From Eubacteriales bacterium (GTDB lineage Bacteria > Bacillota > Clostridia > Saccharofermentanales > UBA5734): a DNA stretch of 53,576 bases. Location of the stretch: NCBI GenBank assembly GCA_028685755.1, contig JAQUDJ010000002.1:1-53576 (forward strand), read 5' to 3'. Position 1 is the stretch's first letter; every line of letters begins with the position of its first letter. The notes beneath the pieces are model-generated. The model did no database searches and was not told the origin of the DNA. It saw nothing but the letters and a program-made list of their open reading frames with translations. Made by a program: the position numbers and the translations under genes. Below are positions 16,803 to 27,381 of this stretch, piece by piece.

Positions 16803-17646
16803 CAAACGCTTCACCGGCATGATAGGAACTACGAACCAAGGGTCCAGCTGCGACGTGTTTAAAGCCCATCGCTTCACCTTGTTGGCGGTAGTCGTTGAAT
16901 TGATCCGGGTGAATGTACGCGATCACCGGGTGATGTGCTTTTGATGGCGCTAAATATTGACCAATTGTCAGCAAATCACAACCCACCTTGCGCAATGCGT
17001 GCATGACGGCAAGGACTTCTTCTTGAGTTTCACCAAGTCCAACCATAATCCCTGACTTTGTCAAAATTCTCGGTTGGATGTCTTTAACCTGTTTAAGCAA
17101 TTCAATCGAACGCGCCAAGACCGCTTGTGGTCTGACTGTCGGATATAAGCGTTGCACCGTTTCAATATTATGATTAATGACCTCGGGATTAGCATCAATA
17201 ATGACCTTCAAAGCGTCCCAATTACCTTGCAAATCCGAAATCAAAACTTCGATAGCTGGCGTTTGATCTGGGATGCGGTGGCGAATAGCCTGGATGACAA
17301 GCGCAAAATGTTGCGCACCGCCATCCGCTAAGTCATCACGCGTTACCGTGGTCAAAACAACATGTTTCAGGTGCAATTGAGCGACTGCCTCAGCAATTCG
17401 AATCGGTTCATCAGGATCAGGCTTTTCTGGCAATCCTTTGCCAACTGCGCAGAACGTGCAGCGACGTGTACACTGATTGCCGAGTAACATAAAAGTGGCA
17501 GTTTGCTGGCTAAAACATTCACCGGCATTCGGGCAATTGGCCTCCTCGCAAACCGTATGTAAATTGAGTGAGCGAATCAAACGAAGCACTTCTTCATTGG
17601 CTGTACCGATATTGGCTTTAACTTTAAACCAGTCAGGTTTTGGCAT
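16780..17646 (-). CDS. lipA: Lipoyl synthase
   Basis: A 288-residue radical-SAM enzyme that inserts two sulfurs into octanoyl groups on lipoyl domains. The auxiliary cluster Cys33, Cys38 and Cys44 ([12 protein letters not shown]) and the radical-SAM cluster Cys59, Cys63 and Cys66 (CTRRCTFC) are both complete. The C-terminal RSSYHAGE contributes the conserved serine that ligates the auxiliary cluster. It overlaps the end of lipB by 14 bp, so the two are translated from one message. Confidence 0.97.
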   Translation of the reverse strand: MPKPDWFKVKANIGTANEEVLRLIRSLNLHTVCEEANCPNAGECFSQQTATFMLLGNQCTRRCTFCAVGKGLPEKPDPDEPIRIAEAVAQLHLKHVVLTTVTRDDLADGGAQHFALVIQAIRHRIPDQTPAIEVLISDLQGNWDALKVIIDANPEVINHNIETVQRLYPTVRPQAVLARSIELLKQVKDIQPRILTKSGIMVGLGETQEEVLAVMHALRKVGCDLLTIGQYLAPSKAHHPVIAYIHPDQFNDYRQQGEAMGFKHVAAGPLVRSSYHAGEAFEKTIDQT

Positions 17647-18328
17647 AGACGAGAACCTCAGCTAAATCTTCTAACGTGTGAATGATTGGCTCTTTGTGGA
17701 ATGCTGTTGCAAGATTCATGATGACGTGCTTTTTAATCAAATCAAAATCAACCCAATAACCTAGTTCATGCTCAACTGAAGTCACGCCTTTGGAAAGTCC
17801 ACATGGGTTGATCCAATCAAAATGCTTGAGGTTCGTGTTGACATTGAAGGCGAAGCCGTGCATGGTGACGCCGGATTTTACGGCAACGCCGATCGCAACA
17901 ATTTTTGTTTCACTAATCCAAACACCAGAATACTTATCAAACCGTTGTTCTGCAACGAGATTATAATCTGCCCTGAGCAGGTCAATAATTGCTGTTGCCA
18001 TGGCTGTGATAAAACTGCGAATGCCACCTGTGAACTGAGCAAGTTTGACAATCGGATAGCCAACGATTTGGCCAGGACCATGGTACGTCACATCGCCACC
18101 ACGTTCGACTTCAAAAATCTCGATACCCGAGTCTGCAAGCTGCGCAGTGGGGAGGTAGATATTGGCATAATCACCTCGCGTTCCAAGGGTTAAAACCGGT
18201 GGATGCTCGACAATCAATAACGTATCACCGATCCAATCTTTTTGGCGCAATTGCAATAACTGACGCTGGATAACCAACGCCTCGCCATACGGCATCCGAC
18301 CTAAATCATAAACGGCAAGTTGATCCAA
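17633..18328 (-). CDS. lipB: Lipoyl(octanoyl) transferase
   Basis: A 231-residue enzyme that moves octanoate from acyl carrier protein to lipoyl domains, giving LipA its substrate. It shows the family's [29 protein letters not shown] with the catalytic Lys142, and [11 protein letters not shown] with Cys176. I chose the TTG at 18328 because GGGAGAG lies just upstream; a TTG at 18346 is in frame but sits before that site. A TATAAT-like -10 box on the minus strand lies at 18364-18369. Confidence 0.93.
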   Translation of the reverse strand: MDQLAVYDLGRMPYGEALVIQRQLLQLRQKDWIGDTLLIVEHPPVLTLGTRGDYANIYLPTAQLADSGIEIFEVERGGDVTYHGPGQIVGYPIVKLAQFTGGIRSFITAMATAIIDLLRADYNLVAEQRFDKYSGVWISETKIVAIGVAVKSGVTMHGFAFNVNTNLKHFDWINPCGLSKGVTSVEHELGYWVDFDLIKKHVIMNLATAFHKEPIIHTLEDLAEVLVYAKT

Positions 18329-18363
18329 GATTGCTCTCCCAATCAATAAAAATATGTTTAGTC

Positions 18364-18369
18364 ATTATA
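18364..18369 (-). promoter_or_regulatory. Possible -10 box for lipB-lipA
   Basis: TATAAT on the minus strand, 36 bp before the lipB start. No good -35 element was seen at the usual spacing. Confidence 0.4.
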
Positions 18370-18380
18370 GCCTAGCACGA

Positions 18381-20321
18381 TTATTTGGTCTGCTGTTCGA
18401 TCTGTTCAACTAATTCTTTCAGGTAGAACCAGCGTTCCACGGATTGCTCGTAGACCGCTGTTGCTACGTTCAATTCCTCGGTCAATTTTTGAAGTTGAAC
18501 ATAGTCACTTGCCACCAGTTCCATCTGGCGTTTAATTTCATTACAAGCAGATTCTTGTTCCTGAATGCGGACGTCTATGGTATCCAACTCAATGCTTTCA
18601 CTCATTTTTAACTTCATCATTGTGGGTTTAACCGTGCGGGAATCTGCAGATGCACTGGCAGGTGTAGGATTAATCTGGGCCATTGAGCGGGATGAACGAT
18701 CCTGGTTCAAACTTTCACGATTGATTTGGGATTGCACACGTTCCTGATATGCAGAAAAATCCCCTTCGTATTGCTGGATCTGACCACCCGGTTCAAATGC
18801 TAGCAAACGATCAACTACGCGATCGAGGAAATAGCGGTCATGCGAGACCACGATCACTGCGCCGGGGAAGCCCTCGAGATATCCTTCCAAGACGGCCAAC
18901 GTTGTGATATCGAGATCGTTGGTCGGTTCGTCGAGTAACAGAATGTTCGGGGCTCCCATTAGAATCTTCAATAAGAATAGACGTCGCCGCTCGCCACCAG
19001 ATAATTTTCGGACGGGTGTCCATTGCAATTCCGGGGGGAACAGGAAACGTTCGCACATCTGTGAAGCGTTTAATTCGCCATCTTCAGTTTGGACAATTTC
19101 TGCCGCCTCACGGATGTATTCGATTACCCGAATGTCGGGATCAATCGGCTCGCTGTCTTGGGTGAAAAAGCCAATTTTGACCGTGATTCCGGCATCGCGG
19201 CTACCTTGGTCCGGTTTGATCCGACCAGCAAAAAGATTGAGTAAGGTAGTCTTGCCGCAACCGTTCGAACCAATAAGACCGAGTCGTTCTGAGCGAGAGA
19301 CGATATAGGAAAAATCACTAAACAGAACTCGGTCGCCGTAAGCTTTGCTGACCTGTTCGAGGCTGATCGTCTTGCGGCCGAGCCGGGAAGCGGCCGTTAC
19401 CAACTGGACAGATTGATCTTCACTACGGGATTCCATGGAATCGAGCGCCTGGAAACGGTCGATGCGAGCCTGTTGTTTGGTTGACCGAGCCTGGGCCCCG
19501 CGCCGAATCCAGGCCAGTTCACGGCGAAGCAAGTTCTGCCGCTTGAGCTCGCTGGCCTGTTCGCGTTCAATGCGTTCCGCCTTTAGTTCGAGAAAATTTT
19601 CATAATTAGCTTCATATCGGAAGAGACTTTGCTGGTCAATATCTAACATGATATCGGTCACGCGTTCTAGAAAATAGCGGTCATGGGTCACCATTAGAAT
19701 GGCGCCTCGGTAACGCGTCAGTGCCTGTTCGAGCCAGGCGATGGTTGTTGGATCGAGATGGTTAGTGGGCTCATCTAAGATCAGCAGATCGGCAGGATTG
19801 GCCAGGACACCTGCTAATGCGACACGTTTTTTCTGGCCACCCGAGAGGGTATCCACCGTCTGGAGAAAATCCGAAATCCCGAGCTGGGTCAAGATCGTTT
19901 TAATTTCACTCTCCAGACTCCAAGCGTTAGCTTCGTCCATCCGCACGGACAGTCGGATCAGTCGGTCTTGGCGGAGTGTGTCATCAGGGTGCAAGGCTAG
20001 TTCACGAGCCGCCTGCTCATACTCCCGAATCACGGACATGGCTGGTGAGTGGCCGTGCAAAACCGCTTGTAAGATCGTAAAACCCGCCGGAAGATCCGGT
20101 AATTGGGGCAAATATTCCAGACGCAGACCGCGATTGCGTGTGATTTGACCCTGATCACAAGCCTCCAAGCCAGCAATAATCCGCAATAACGTCGATTTTC
20201 CGGTGCCATTGATGCCAACGACACCGATTTTATCACCCTCGTTAATACTCAGGGAGCAATTTGTAAACAAGACGCGGTCGGCAAACGCTTTACTGATCTG
20301 ATCCGCAGTCAAAAGGATCAT
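18381..20321 (-). CDS. ABC-F family ATP-binding cassette protein
   Basis: A 646-residue soluble protein with two ABC domains and no membrane segments. Domain 1 has GINGTGKSTLLR, TLSGGQKKRVALAG and LILDEPTNHLD. Domain 2 has GSNGCGKTTLLN, KLSGGERRRLFLLK and LLLDEPTNDLD. Between them is a charged linker (about 235-300) and at the end a coiled-coil extension rich in Glu and Gln (about 570-646), as in Uup-like members. ABC-F proteins act on ribosomes, for translation quality control or antibiotic protection. The start overlaps the stop of the DUF1858 gene by 4 bp. Confidence 0.93.
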   Translation of the reverse strand: MILLTADQISKAFADRVLFTNCSLSINEGDKIGVVGINGTGKSTLLRIIAGLEACDQGQITRNRGLRLEYLPQLPDLPAGFTILQAVLHGHSPAMSVIREYEQAARELALHPDDTLRQDRLIRLSVRMDEANAWSLESEIKTILTQLGISDFLQTVDTLSGGQKKRVALAGVLANPADLLILDEPTNHLDPTTIAWLEQALTRYRGAILMVTHDRYFLERVTDIMLDIDQQSLFRYEANYENFLELKAERIEREQASELKRQNLLRRELAWIRRGAQARSTKQQARIDRFQALDSMESRSEDQSVQLVTAASRLGRKTISLEQVSKAYGDRVLFSDFSYIVSRSERLGLIGSNGCGKTTLLNLFAGRIKPDQGSRDAGITVKIGFFTQDSEPIDPDIRVIEYIREAAEIVQTEDGELNASQMCERFLFPPELQWTPVRKLSGGERRRLFLLKILMGAPNILLLDEPTNDLDITTLAVLEGYLEGFPGAVIVVSHDRYFLDRVVDRLLAFEPGGQIQQYEGDFSAYQERVQSQINRESLNQDRSSRSMAQINPTPASASADSRTVKPTMMKLKMSESIELDTIDVRIQEQESACNEIKRQMELVASDYVQLQKLTEELNVATAVYEQSVERWFYLKELVEQIEQQTK

Positions 20322-20551
20322 GGGATAACCTCAAATCCTAGCGCCTGTAGGTCAGCGATGAAAGTCTCCAGACTGATACCTTTCATCTTGGCGCCTTTAG
20401 GCAACGTCATCAAGCGACCTGCTGTGGCCAGCATGCCTGGTTTGACGATATCGGTAAAACCGGCATTTTTCATAAATTCGACCATCTCCGGAAATTCTGT
20501 GCAGAGTTCGTAAACGGAACGCGATAATTTGATAATTTTTTGATCAGGCAT
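20318..20551 (-). CDS. DUF1858 domain protein
   Basis: A 77-residue protein that fits the DUF1858 family: SVYELCTEFPEMVEFMKNAG, a short GF(T)D turn, then PGMLATAGRLMTL. The family is small, helical and of unknown function, often linked to Fe-S proteins in anaerobes. Here it is co-transcribed with the ABC-F gene, which starts 4 bp before its stop. It sits first in the operon and is divergent from the amino-acid importer. Confidence 0.82.
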   Translation of the reverse strand: MPDQKIIKLSRSVYELCTEFPEMVEFMKNAGFTDIVKPGMLATAGRLMTLPKGAKMKGISLETFIADLQALGFEVIP

Positions 20552-20701
20552 TTAACATTCTCCAAGTTCAGTTCTCAGGTTCAGCAGATCAACTCAAACT
20601 ATCCCATTATCGCATATCCGATTCAAAGGATATGGTGTTTTTGCCAGATGATTACAAGCCATGCAACAACTTTTTGCGGCATTCTTCTGACCTAAGTCTG
20701 T

Positions 20702-20730
20702 TTGACACATGCAAATATTACATCTATAAT
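20702..20730 (+). promoter_or_regulatory. Consensus sigma-A promoter for the amino-acid ABC importer
   Basis: TTGACA (20702-20707) and TATAAT (20725-20730) with a 17-bp spacer, a perfect match to the housekeeping consensus. The start point should be near 20737, leaving a leader of about 95 nt. Confidence 0.85.
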
Positions 20731-20742
20731 CAATTGTCAATG

Positions 20743-20783
20743 AAAATAGAAGCTGTCGACGACGATGGTATTCTATTTTTTTT
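20743..20783 (+). promoter_or_regulatory. Terminator-like hairpin in the importer leader
   Basis: AAAATAGAA and TTCTATTTT flank a 19-nt loop in the leader and lead into a run of eight T around 20775-20783. It lies between a perfect promoter and the start codon, so it could attenuate transcription. The stem is AU-rich and may be weak. Confidence 0.4.
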
Positions 20784-20832
20784 ATTATCTTAAAATTTCT
20801 GATAAGGAATCAAACAGCGGAGGAAGATGTTC

Positions 20833-21618
20833 ATGAAGAAGATTCTATCCATTTTTATCTCAATGACGGTTATGGCAAGTGTCCTGTTAACCGGTTGTGC
20901 AGCTCAAGTTACAACAGAGGCAACTAGCGCTGCTCCGGCAGCAAAAACTTGGCTGATCGCGACTGACACAGTATTCAAGCCCTTTGAATACACAAACGAA
21001 AAGAACGAATTTGTTGGTATCGATGTTGACATCCTTGCCGCAGTTGCAGCAGATCAGGGCTTCACATACAAACTTGAAAGCCTAGGTTGGGATGCAGCCA
21101 TTGCAGCCGTTCAAGCAGGACAGGCCGATGGCATGATCGCCGGTGCGACCATCAAGCAGGAACGTATCGATTCCGGCTGGATATTCTCAGATGGATACTT
21201 TGATGCCACGCAGACATTTGTTGTCGGGGCGGACAGTGCAATCGCTAAGTTTGAAGATTTGAGCGGCAAAAATGTTGCAGTCAAAAATGCAACCGCGGGT
21301 GCTGATTTTGCTAACAGCATGAAAGACAAATATGGCTTTACCGTTACAACGTTTGAAGACTCACCGACCATGTATCAAGACGTTTTGCTGGGCAATAGCG
21401 TAGCTTGCGTCGAAGACACCCCGATCATGGCAGCATCGATTAAAGATGGCGATCTCGCACTGAAAATACCTGCAGGTATGGAAAGCGAAGGCGCCCCATA
21501 CGGATTTGCTATTATGGATAAATCCAAACAGGAACTGCTGGACATGTTTAATGCCGGCCTAAAAAATATCAAAGCAAATGGTAAGTACGAAGAAATTCTG
21601 AATAAATACCTGAAATAA
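20833..21618 (+). CDS. Amino-acid ABC transporter substrate-binding lipoprotein
   Basis: A 261-residue SBP family 3 protein. The signal peptide ends with the lipobox LLTGC, so it is a lipoprotein. The mature part shows the typical order of polar amino-acid receptors: TDTVFKPFEYTNEKNEFVGI, a DVDILAAVA block, AVQAGQADGMIAGATI and YGFAIMDKS. The ATG at 20833 is preferred over 20827 because GGAGG lies 9 nt upstream instead of 3. Permease and ATPase genes follow. The amino acid carried cannot be told, though tdh and kbl nearby hint at threonine or glycine. Confidence 0.9.
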   Translation: MKKILSIFISMTVMASVLLTGCAAQVTTEATSAAPAAKTWLIATDTVFKPFEYTNEKNEFVGIDVDILAAVAADQGFTYKLESLGWDAAIAAVQAGQADGMIAGATIKQERIDSGWIFSDGYFDATQTFVVGADSAIAKFEDLSGKNVAVKNATAGADFANSMKDKYGFTVTTFEDSPTMYQDVLLGNSVACVEDTPIMAASIKDGDLALKIPAGMESEGAPYGFAIMDKSKQELLDMFNAGLKNIKANGKYEEILNKYLK

Positions 21619-21640
21619 TTTTTAAATGTAAACTGGGATT

Positions 21641-21675
21641 AACGTGAGAGACTATTGAAGTTTCTCACGTTTTTT
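21641..21675 (+). terminator. Intrinsic terminator between binding protein and permease
   Basis: A 9-bp stem pairs 21641-21649 (AACGTGAGA) with 21663-21671, followed by a run of T to 21675. It lies inside the operon and probably lets only part of transcription continue into the permease gene. Confidence 0.8.
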
Positions 21676-21703
21676 CCTTTACAGGATGTTTTGAGGATAA
21701 TCA

Positions 21704-22375
21704 ATGATTGCAATCATACAAACATATGGCTCCATGTTGGTGCAGGCATTAGGTAAGACGTTACTGTTAACATTGTTATCGCTGTCTTTCGCCATGATTA
21801 TCGGCTTGATTATTTCTTTGATGAATGTCGGAAAAAATCGATTTTTTAACTTTTTTGGTACTGCTTATGTTGATGGGGTTCGAGGAGTCCCACTCATCGT
21901 TCTGGCTTATTTCATCTACTTTGGGGTTCCGACTGGCGTCAAAATGATGGGATTTCAGGACTTTCGACTGACCGCCCTCCAAGCTGGAACGATTGCACTG
22001 GCGATGAACTGCGGTGCCTATATGGCTGAAATCATTCGTGCTGGTATCGAAAGTATTGATAAAGGGCAAATGGAAGCCAGTCGAAGTCTAGGCTTAAATT
22101 ATGTCAAAACCATGCGACTGGTAATCTTGCCACAGGCTTTTCGGGTCATGATTCCATCCATTATCAATCAATTCATCATCACGTTGAAAGATACATCGAT
22201 TTTGTCAGTTATCGGATTCCCGGAGTTAACAAATATGGGCAAGACGATTGCCGGGAACACCTTTAAAAGTCTTCAAACATGGGCAATTGTTGGCATCATG
22301 TATATGATTGTCATTGTTGCTTTGAGCAAAGTTGCGAAACGTGTTGAGAGGAGGGTGAACCTTGGCAGAGGGTAA
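21704..22375 (+). CDS. Amino-acid ABC transporter permease
   Basis: A 223-residue membrane protein of the His/Glu/Gln permease family with about five hydrophobic helices. It carries [15 protein letters not shown] and the EAA loop [20 protein letters not shown], which contacts the ATPase. The ATG follows TTTTGAGGATAATC. Its end overlaps the ATPase start by 14 bp. It completes a one-permease importer with the genes on either side. Confidence 0.93.
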   Translation: MIAIIQTYGSMLVQALGKTLLLTLLSLSFAMIIGLIISLMNVGKNRFFNFFGTAYVDGVRGVPLIVLAYFIYFGVPTGVKMMGFQDFRLTALQAGTIALAMNCGAYMAEIIRAGIESIDKGQMEASRSLGLNYVKTMRLVILPQAFRVMIPSIINQFIITLKDTSILSVIGFPELTNMGKTIAGNTFKSLQTWAIVGIMYMIVIVALSKVAKRVERRVNLGRG

Positions 22376-23102
22376 AACAATAATCAGCGTCAAGAATTTA
22401 AAAAAGAGCTTTGGCCGCCTCGACGTTCTTAAAGATATGAGCATGGATATTGAGAAGGGCGAAGTAGTTGTACTGCTGGGACCTTCGGGCAGTGGCAAAT
22501 CGACTTTTCTGCGATGTCTGAATCAACTGGAAGCGGCAACCGGTGGTACGATAATTGTTGATGGGCAAACCGTTACAGATCGCCATACCGATATTAACAA
22601 AGTCCGCGAAAATATTGGTATGTTATTCCAGCACTTTAACCTATTTCCCCATAAAACGGTCATGCAGAATATCACAATGGCCCCGATTGCATTAAAAACC
22701 ATGTCAAAGGAAGACGCACATGCCAAAGGGCTAGCCCTGCTTAAACGGGTTGGCTTGAGTGACAAAGCGGATGCATACCCCTCTCAACTGTCCGGCGGTC
22801 AAAAGCAGCGAGTGGCCATTGCGCGGGCATTGGCCATGAATCCGGACATCATGCTATTTGATGAACCGACATCAGCCCTCGATCCCGAAATGGTTGGCGA
22901 AGTGCTTGCTGTCATGAAAGAACTTGCTGCGGATGGTATGACCATGGTCATCGTGACTCATGAAATCGGTTTTGCCCGAGAAGTCGCAGATCGAGTTGTA
23001 TTCATCGATGCTGGGTATATAGTTGAATCGGGTAGCCCCAAAGCAATTTTCAATCATCCGAAAGAGCCCAGAACAATTGATTTTCTCAATAAAGTCCTGT
23101 GA
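22362..23102 (+). CDS. Amino-acid ABC transporter ATP-binding protein
   Basis: A 246-residue ATPase of the GlnQ/HisP type. Motifs in order are Walker [10 protein letters not shown] (46-54), [13 protein letters not shown] with the Q loop, signature [15 protein letters not shown], Walker [13 protein letters not shown] and the switch His in VTHE. It uses a TTG start at 22362, supported by GAGAGGAGGG. It overlaps the permease gene and powers uptake of the same substrate. Confidence 0.95.
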   Translation: MAEGKTIISVKNLKKSFGRLDVLKDMSMDIEKGEVVVLLGPSGSGKSTFLRCLNQLEAATGGTIIVDGQTVTDRHTDINKVRENIGMLFQHFNLFPHKTVMQNITMAPIALKTMSKEDAHAKGLALLKRVGLSDKADAYPSQLSGGQKQRVAIARALAMNPDIMLFDEPTSALDPEMVGEVLAVMKELAADGMTMVIVTHEIGFAREVADRVVFIDAGYIVESGSPKAIFNHPKEPRTIDFLNKVL

Positions 23103-23118
23103 CGATTAAAGGTAAATT

Positions 23119-23718
23119 ATGAAAAAAATTATCACAATCAGTCGGGAATTCGGCGCAGCCGGTGGCGAAATTGGCAGAAGAGTAGCCAAAGCCTTGGATT
23201 ATGACTATTTTGACAAGGAAATCATCTTTAATGCGGCTTCCGATTCGAATGTTGACGCAGATAGTCTCATAAAGTGGGATGAAAATGTTCCGACCGAATT
23301 CGGGTTTGCCCAAAGCTTGTTTGATTTCTATAACAAGCCCTTAGGCGAACGGCTTTACGCAGCTCAGACGAAAGTCATCCGGGAAATCGGCGAAAAAGGC
23401 AATTGCGTCATTTTAGGTCGGAATGCTAATCATATATTGAAAGAATTTGACAACAGTCTGCATATTTTTATCAGCGCGGATACTGTTTTTAGAGTACAAC
23501 ATATTCAAACGTTGCTACCGGATCAATCTGAGCATAAAATTAAGGAACATATTCGGGCCATCGACAAACAGCGGAAGAAGTTTTCCATGTATTATACCGG
23601 TTTGCAATATGGTTATGCCGAAAACTATGACTTATGCTTGAAATCGTCTTCACTTGGTATTGATCGATGTGTTGACCTCATTCTGCATGTGGTATCGGAG
23701 TCAAGCGCCTGTCTGTAA
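23119..23718 (+). CDS. Cytidylate kinase-like family protein
   Basis: A 199-residue P-loop-like kinase of the cytidylate kinase 2 family. The N-terminus TISREFGAAGGEIGRRVA replaces a classical Walker A, as usual for this group. LGRNANHIL and the basic helix IRAIDKQRKKFSMYY follow. Family members are common in Clostridia next to transporters, and their substrates are mostly unknown. It lies 16 bp after the importer ATPase and 23 bp before tdh, so all are probably co-transcribed. Confidence 0.82.
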   Translation: MKKIITISREFGAAGGEIGRRVAKALDYDYFDKEIIFNAASDSNVDADSLIKWDENVPTEFGFAQSLFDFYNKPLGERLYAAQTKVIREIGEKGNCVILGRNANHILKEFDNSLHIFISADTVFRVQHIQTLLPDQSEHKIKEHIRAIDKQRKKFSMYYTGLQYGYAENYDLCLKSSSLGIDRCVDLILHVVSESSACL

Positions 23719-23741
23719 AACAGCCCAAGGAGGGCTCATAA

Positions 23742-24782
23742 ATGACACAAGAGACAATGAAGGCTCTGGTCAAAAAGCTTGCGCAGCCGGGACTGTGGCT
23801 ATTAGATGTGCCTGTTCCCCAAATCGATATTAATGATGTTCTCATCAAAATTCACAAGACTTCCATCTGCGGCACGGATGTCCACATCTACAATTGGGAC
23901 GAATGGGCACAAAAGACGATTCCTGTTCCGATGACAATCGGCCACGAATTCGTGGGTGAGATTGTTGCCATCGGCAGCACTGTCCACGATTTTGCGATCG
24001 GTGATATTGTGTCCGGCGAGGGGCATCTAGTTTGCGGCCGCTGCCGGAATTGCCTGGCCGGCAGACGCCATCTTTGCGCGCATACTAGTGGCGTTGGCGT
24101 CAATCGAGCGGGGGCATTTGCCGAATATATTGCCATACCCGTGACCAATGTCTGGCATTGCGACAAGACCATTCCCGAAGAGATCATCAGCTGTTTTGAC
24201 CCGTTGGGCAATGCGGTCCATACGGCGCTTGCCTTTAACGTCCTCGGCGAGGATGTCCTGATTACCGGTGCAGGCCCAATCGGCATCATGGCGGTAGCCG
24301 TTGCCAAGCATGCGGGAGCTCGTTACATCGTCATCACCGATGTGAATCCACACCGTTTGGCTTTGGCAACAAAAATGGGGGCGACGCGCACGGTCGATAT
24401 ACGAACAGAATCCCTTGATCGCGTGATGGCTGATTTGGAGATGAAAGAAGGCTTTGATGTCGGCTTGGAAATGTCTGGGAACGCGCAAGCTTTTAGCCAG
24501 ATGGTCGACGTTATGTGCCACGGGGGTAAAATTGCCATGCTCGGGATTCAAAAACCCGGGACACCCATCGACTGGGACAAAGTAGTTTTTAACGGACTGA
24601 CGATACAGGGAATCTATGGTCGGGAAATGTACGAAACCTGGTATAAGATGACGGCCATGATTCAAACTGGATTGGATATATCACCGGTAATCACTCACCA
24701 TTTCCATTACACTGACTATGAAAAGGGATTTGCCGCCATGATTTCCGGCGAATCAGGTAAAGTCGTCTTAAATTGGGTTTGA
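23742..24782 (+). CDS. tdh: L-threonine 3-dehydrogenase
   Basis: A 346-residue zinc-dependent dehydrogenase that oxidises L-threonine to 2-amino-3-ketobutyrate with NAD+. Sequence features match Tdh closely: [17 protein letters not shown] at the catalytic Cys, GHEFVGEIV, zinc Cys in [28 protein letters not shown] and the cofactor loop ITGAGPIG. The next gene, 12 bp later, encodes the ligase that consumes its product. AAGGAGGGCTCATAA precedes the start. Confidence 0.96.
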   Translation: MTQETMKALVKKLAQPGLWLLDVPVPQIDINDVLIKIHKTSICGTDVHIYNWDEWAQKTIPVPMTIGHEFVGEIVAIGSTVHDFAIGDIVSGEGHLVCGRCRNCLAGRRHLCAHTSGVGVNRAGAFAEYIAIPVTNVWHCDKTIPEEIISCFDPLGNAVHTALAFNVLGEDVLITGAGPIGIMAVAVAKHAGARYIVITDVNPHRLALATKMGATRTVDIRTESLDRVMADLEMKEGFDVGLEMSGNAQAFSQMVDVMCHGGKIAMLGIQKPGTPIDWDKVVFNGLTIQGIYGREMYETWYKMTAMIQTGLDISPVITHHFHYTDYEKGFAAMISGESGKVVLNWV

Positions 24783-24794
24783 TCGGAGGCCTCG

Positions 24795-25979
24795 ATGCAA
24801 AAGCAAGCATTGGAAATTTACCAAACTGAGGCAAATAAAATTCGCGAAAACGGGCTTTGGAAAACGGAACGAACCTTGATCAGCCCACAGGGTGCCCACA
24901 TTCAACTCAGCGACCAAAAACAGTTATTAAACTTCTGTGCGAATAATTACCTCGGTCTGGCCAATCACCCCGCAGTCATTGTGGCTGCACAAAAAGGCCT
25001 TGAAAAATGGGGTTATGGGCTATCTTCGGTCCGTTTTATTTGTGGGACGCAGGCTATTCACCAGCAATTAGAACAAAAACTGTCAGACTTTCTCGAGACT
25101 GAGGACACCCTGCTCTATTCGTCCTGCTTTGATGCTAACGGTGGAGTTTTTGAAGCCTTGCTGACTGATCAGGATGCGATCATTAGTGACGAACTCAATC
25201 ATGCCAGCATTATCGACGGCGTGCGTCTTTGCAAAGCACAGCGCTTTCGTTATCACAACAATGACATGATAGATCTGGAAGCTCAACTGCAGGCAGCTCA
25301 AACCGCACGAATTCGGCTGATCGCTACTGACGGGGTCTTTTCCATGGACGGCACGATCGCTAATCTCCCTGCAATCTGTGATCTGGCAGATCGCTACCAG
25401 GCGCTTGTTTTAGTCGATGATAGTCATGCGGTTGGGTTTATGGGCCAAACAGGGCGTGGCACGCCTGAATATGCTGGGGTCATGGGACGAGTAGACCTGA
25501 TCACCGGGACCCTCGGCAAAGCACTTGGCGGTGCTAGTGGCGGCTATGTCAGCGGGCGGCGGGAAATGATCGAACTGCTCCGCCAACGCTCACGTCCTTA
25601 TCTTTTTTCAAATACCCTGGCGCCTGCGATCGTTGCCGCATCAATCCAAGTCCTCAATTTACTGATGGCGTCAACCGAGCTGCGTGATCGGCTTTTTGAA
25701 AACACAGCATACTATCGAGCCCAGATGCGTGCGCAAGGTTTTTCGATTGCTCCTGGGATCCACCCGATCGTGCCGATCATGCTTGGCGAGGCCCCTATTG
25801 CTCAGGACATGTCTAGGCGAATGATCGAAAAAGGCATCTATGTCATAGGCTTCTTTTACCCTGTCGTTCCGCAGGGAAAAGCCCGCATCCGCACCCAAAT
25901 TTCGGCTGCGCACACGAAAGATGATCTGGATCGGGCAGTCCAAGCCTTTGTCGACGTTCGCGCCGAAATGGGATTTTAA
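24795..25979 (+). CDS. kbl: Glycine C-acetyltransferase (2-amino-3-ketobutyrate CoA ligase)
   Basis: A 394-residue PLP enzyme of the alpha-oxoamine synthase family. It cleaves 2-amino-3-ketobutyrate with CoA to glycine and acetyl-CoA. Motifs: [23 protein letters not shown], the cofactor Asp/His in [11 protein letters not shown] and PLP Lys in GTLGKALGG. Length is normal. Together with tdh it forms the two-step threonine degradation pathway. The stop codon overlaps the convergent downstream gene by 4 bp. Confidence 0.96.
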   Translation: MQKQALEIYQTEANKIRENGLWKTERTLISPQGAHIQLSDQKQLLNFCANNYLGLANHPAVIVAAQKGLEKWGYGLSSVRFICGTQAIHQQLEQKLSDFLETEDTLLYSSCFDANGGVFEALLTDQDAIISDELNHASIIDGVRLCKAQRFRYHNNDMIDLEAQLQAAQTARIRLIATDGVFSMDGTIANLPAICDLADRYQALVLVDDSHAVGFMGQTGRGTPEYAGVMGRVDLITGTLGKALGGASGGYVSGRREMIELLRQRSRPYLFSNTLAPAIVAASIQVLNLLMASTELRDRLFENTAYYRAQMRAQGFSIAPGIHPIVPIMLGEAPIAQDMSRRMIEKGIYVIGFFYPVVPQGKARIRTQISAAHTKDDLDRAVQAFVDVRAEMGF

Positions 25980-26998
25980 TCAGCTCGTTTGATCCAAAAC
26001 ACGAAAGTCTTGACCGCCTCAACAACAAAGCCGAAAACCCCTAAACCAATGACGATTCGGCCGACTAGGATTTTCATCGGCAGATCAAAATAGAACGGGT
26101 CCGATTGGTGCAGCCAAGCAAAGATTTGGGTAAATATGGCATCATTAAACAAGTCTTTATTGCTCATCATCACGATGGTTAAAATTAGGCTAGGAATCTC
26201 GACCCCTAAGCTTAGCAAAGCAAGACCCAAGGTCCAGCGACCGGAAACGAGCTTGCCAATTTCTCGCGTCAAAGTAATCGCCATCGTTGCTAGGATGAAG
26301 GGTAAGTACATCATAAAGACAGCTGAATTAAACAACGGGATGAAGTTTGAAGCTGGGTCATCTAGCCAGAAGATACCAACAAATCTGGGCACAAAACTGG
26401 CCACTACCATCGCGATTAGCATAAAAATCATCGAGGCGATCGGATCGGATGGGTGAATCCGATCTTTTTTGGCCGGTATCTCCGGTAAATCAAGGGGATC
26501 AAAAATATCATCACGATCAAGCTTGATTTTTTCCGGACTGAACCGTTCTATCGCGGCAAAAACTAACGTCACCCAACCAAATGCTGCAGCCAGGCCAGAA
26601 ATCAGACTGCCCAGCGTTTCTAAAATAATCGTGAATGGGTTACCGCCTGCTCCGGTGATCAGACTGACTATCATAGCGATTAACAAGCCACCACCGGTTG
26701 CCAAAAGGACAATTTTCATGACCATGGTATATAAAAAATAAATTTCCGGACCGATCAGATGTTGCGAACTGCCACGATACCTCGCAGCAAGTAAGGCAGG
26801 ATGACCCAAATCTTTTAAGACCCGGATGGTGGCATTGGTTTGATCAGAAGCAGGTCCTGATGCGCTTTTAGTCGCAAGATCAGCACTCGCAGCCAGCATA
26901 TCCTCGATCAGCCCACGCAATTCTTTCTCAATATCCGATCGCTGCTCAGTCGGCAAACGTCTAGTGACGGCGTAAATATAACGATCAATCAAATCCAT
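25976..26998 (-). CDS. HAAS-type membrane protein paired with a PadR regulator
   Basis: The 340-residue protein begins with a soluble N-terminal helical domain, [29 protein letters not shown], typical of HAAS/DUF1700 proteins that occur with PadR regulators. Several hydrophobic helices follow (about 85-110, 120-150, 190-215, 235-260, 270-295, 315-335). The start at 26998 follows GGGAGG by 8 nt. The upstream PadR gene ends 4 bp earlier. Such pairs are thought to sense envelope stress or a ligand; the true function is unknown. Confidence 0.75.
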   Translation of the reverse strand: MDLIDRYIYAVTRRLPTEQRSDIEKELRGLIEDMLAASADLATKSASGPASDQTNATIRVLKDLGHPALLAARYRGSSQHLIGPEIYFLYTMVMKIVLLATGGGLLIAMIVSLITGAGGNPFTIILETLGSLISGLAAAFGWVTLVFAAIERFSPEKIKLDRDDIFDPLDLPEIPAKKDRIHPSDPIASMIFMLIAMVVASFVPRFVGIFWLDDPASNFIPLFNSAVFMMYLPFILATMAITLTREIGKLVSGRWTLGLALLSLGVEIPSLILTIVMMSNKDLFNDAIFTQIFAWLHQSDPFYFDLPMKILVGRIVIGLGVFGFVVEAVKTFVFWIKRAD

Positions 26999-27002
26999 TT
27001 GT

Positions 27003-27359
27003 TTATCCTCCCTGCTCACTGCTAGGCGCCTGGATCAGCTGATCCATGGCCTTGTTCATGCGTTGCCACTCATCTGACAAGTGGGTAAGGGTCTGTTTGC
27101 CCAATTCATTCAATACATAGTAGCGGCGCGGTCGTACCTGATCGATTGCCCACTCACTGCTCAAAAGTCCTTGCTTTTCCAAACGCCGAAGCAAAGGGTA
27201 TAAAGTGCCCGCTTCAATCGCGATTCCAAAAGCTTCTAACCCGGAAATCAGTGAATAGCCATACTGCGGCTGGCGAAGGAGCGCCAGTACGCTTAAGATC
27301 AGTGAACCCCGCCGTAATTCGGAAACGAGGTTTTCAAAAAGGAGTTTCTGATCGGTCAT
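27003..27359 (-). CDS. PadR family transcriptional regulator
   Basis: A 118-residue winged-helix regulator. It shows the PadR pattern: ELRRGSLILSVLALLRQPQYGYSLI, EAGTLYPLLRRLEKQGLL and RPRRYYVLNELGKQTL. The ATG at 27359 is chosen because a promoter with TATAAT lies only about 22 bp upstream and GGGGGTG precedes it. It probably represses its own operon with the membrane protein downstream. Confidence 0.9.
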   Translation of the reverse strand: MTDQKLLFENLVSELRRGSLILSVLALLRQPQYGYSLISGLEAFGIAIEAGTLYPLLRRLEKQGLLSSEWAIDQVRPRRYYVLNELGKQTLTHLSDEWQRMNKAMDQLIQAPSSEQGG

Positions 27360-27381
27360 GTAATGCACCCCCAGTACCTTT

